Shown: piece by piece, positions 41,784 to 42,663 of the stretch | Layout: the number at the start of each line of letters is the position of its first letter | How positions within the stretch are numbered: the stretch's first letter is position 1 | Notes under the pieces: generated by a model | Seen by the model: only the letters and a program-made list of their open reading frames with translations | What the model was told of the DNA's origin: nothing | Databases searched by the model: none | Program-made: the position numbers and the translations under genes | Assembly (NCBI GenBank): GCA_026708965.1 | Contig: JAPOTY010000020.1 | Span: forward strand, 68,017 to 110,679 | Direction of reading: 5' to 3' | Length of the DNA: 42,663 bases | Origin: Gammaproteobacteria bacterium | GTDB lineage: Bacteria; Pseudomonadota; Gammaproteobacteria; Steroidobacterales; Foliamicaceae

Positions 41784-42663
41784 GTGGCCCGCCCTCGCCC
41801 GCAACAGATTCGGCGCGCCTTCAGCCGCGCGGGTCGCGATTTTGCGGCCCGCGATTTCCTGCATGGCGAGATTCGCCGCCGCATGCTGGAGCCGCTCGGC
41901 TGGGTTCGGCTGCAGCCCGGCCTCATCATTGATGCTGGCTGCGGCCCCGGCGAAGCGCGCGCCGGGTTGAAGCGCTGCTTCCCCGATGCCCGGGTCCTGG
42001 CGCTGGATTCGGCCGCCGGCATGCTGCGGCTGGCCGGGGGGAGGCGCGTGTGCGGCGATCTCCAGCAGATGCCGCTGGCGGACGGATGCGCGCAGTTGCT
42101 GTTCTCGAATCTGGCGCTTCACTGGTGCCCGGCCATGGGCGCGGCGCTGGCGGAATTCCGGCGGGTGCTGGATGCGCCCGGCTTGCTGCTCTTTTCAATA
42201 TTCGGGCCGGACACCCTCAAAGAGCTGCGCGCCGCGCGCCGTCGCGCCGGTTTCGCCGACCAGCCGGAAACGCTGTTGGACATGCACCACTTGGGCGATG
42301 CGCTGTTGCGCGCCGGTTTCGCCGATCCGGTGATGAGCGCCGAGCGGTTTGCCGTGCGCTACCCGGATTTCGCTTCGCTGGAGGAGGATTTGCGCCGCCT
42401 AGGCGCAAGCCGGGCCATGATGCCGGAGGGTGCCGGACTGGCGCGGCGCGACCGCCGCCGCGTTGTTGCGGAAGCCTTCGATGCGGGGCGCGACGCGGAT
42501 GGCGCGATAGCGGTGAGCGTGGAAGTCGTGTACGGCCAGGCTTGGACGGCCCCGCTGCGGGAAGCCGCAGAACCGGCGGAAGTGCCGCTGGAGCGCATCA
42601 ATCTTCGCAAAGGGAATTATATCCAAAAGTCACAATTCCCCTTTGATTCCCTCCGATTGTCGG
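41784..42663 (+). CDS. bioC: malonyl-ACP O-methyltransferase BioC (3' end outside window)
   Basis: Methylates malonyl-ACP to start pimelate synthesis for biotin. The frame opens at GTG 41784 (an in-frame TGA lies three codons upstream) and stays open to the window end. Residues follow BioC closely: QIRRAFSRAGRDFAAR, the AdoMet motif LIIDAGCGPGEA, ALDSAAGMLR, GDLQQMPLADG, LLFSNLALHWC and LLFSIFGPDTLKELRAAR. Further on are LDMHHLGDALLRAGFADPVM and VSVEVVYGQAW, the usual near-terminal stretch. The following 30 codons (RINLRKGNYIQK onward) are AT-rich and unlike the family. They coincide with an inverted repeat, so the 3' end may be altered. No good ribosome binding site precedes the GTG. Confidence 0.87.
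   Translation, partial: MARPRPQQIRRAFSRAGRDFAARDFLHGEIRRRMLEPLGWVRLQPGLIIDAGCGPGEARAGLKRCFPDARVLALDSAAGMLRLAGGRRVCGDLQQMPLADGCAQLLFSNLALHWCPAMGAALAEFRRVLDAPGLLLFSIFGPDTLKELRAARRRAGFADQPETLLDMHHLGDALLRAGFADPVMSAERFAVRYPDFASLEEDLRRLGASRAMMPEGAGLARRDRRRVVAEAFDAGRDADGAIAVSVEVVYGQAWTAPLREAAEPAEVPLERINLRKGNYIQKSQFPFDSLRLS
42608..42645. repeat. imperfect inverted repeat at the 3' end of bioC
   Basis: CAAAGGGAATT (42608-42618) and AATTCCCCTTTG (42634-42645) are complementary apart from one extra base. The surrounding 70 bases have more A+T than the rest of bioC. It lies inside the open bioC frame, where the family normally ends, so it might mark a recombination junction or the end of a mobile or dispersed element continuing beyond the window. 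Confidence 0.55.

Overview
The window is a dense, GC-rich (low-to-mid 60s % by eye) chromosomal segment of a Gram-negative bacterium, most likely a gammaproteobacterium. This rests on the gene set: tatABC, dtd, an RpoH with a gammaproteobacterial-type RpoH box, mutY followed by yggX and tRNA-Phe, a tRNA-Gln-prs unit, comF beside bioC, trmB, a PutA without a DNA-binding domain, and two TonB-dependent receptors. The species cannot be named from sequence alone. No gene-free gap exceeds 300 bases. No CRISPR array, rRNA, insertion sequence, integrase or origin was seen.

Layout. 1-5358: 3' end of argH, a hotdog thioesterase, a leftward dtd-tatA-tatB-tatC run, an OPT-family transporter and a DUF1330 protein. 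5359-7930: a lower-GC accessory island with a Phd/YefM antitoxin, what looks like a decapitated YoeB toxin, and a two-gene restriction-modification system (beta-class methyltransferase plus PD-(D/E)XK nuclease). 7930-10083: thioesterase, HIT protein, acyl-CoA dehydrogenase. 10096-19828: an envelope/periplasm block with a secreted formylglycine-generating-enzyme-like protein, two TonB receptors, a Cys-rich secreted protein, a Tat-exported amidohydrolase and a cytochrome c-PQQ sugar dehydrogenase fusion. 19919-26292: rpoH behind a sigma32-like promoter, an AGCS symporter, a Bcr/CflA MFS pump, prs, tRNA-Gln, a secreted Cys protein with a DoxX partner, and tRNA-Phe. 26386-27767: mutY-yggX.

27724-32156 is the most interesting part: a leftward cluster downstream of tRNA-Gly that looks like a class II microcin (microcin V type) system. 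It has two small genes whose products start with matching 15-residue double-glycine leaders (MRVLINQECAAVAGG and MRKLTLREARLPAGG), then an HlyD/CvaA-type membrane fusion protein and a CvaB/RaxB-type C39-peptidase ABC exporter. The first precursor is a Gly/Ala zipper protein with an acidic tail and the second is Trp/Pro-rich. A perfect 9-bp inverted repeat lies just upstream of the first ribosome binding site, and a GC hairpin separates the two precursor genes. No immunity gene or TolC is recognisable.

32367-42663 returns to housekeeping: trmB, an AmpG-like permease, xth, a FabG-like reductase, a SAM methyltransferase, a 21-bp-arm inverted repeat, putA, comF, an SDR, and the 5' part of bioC. 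bioC starts at GTG 41784 and runs off the window.

Translation starts were refined wherever a long upstream extension was antisense to another gene or lacked a ribosome binding site.
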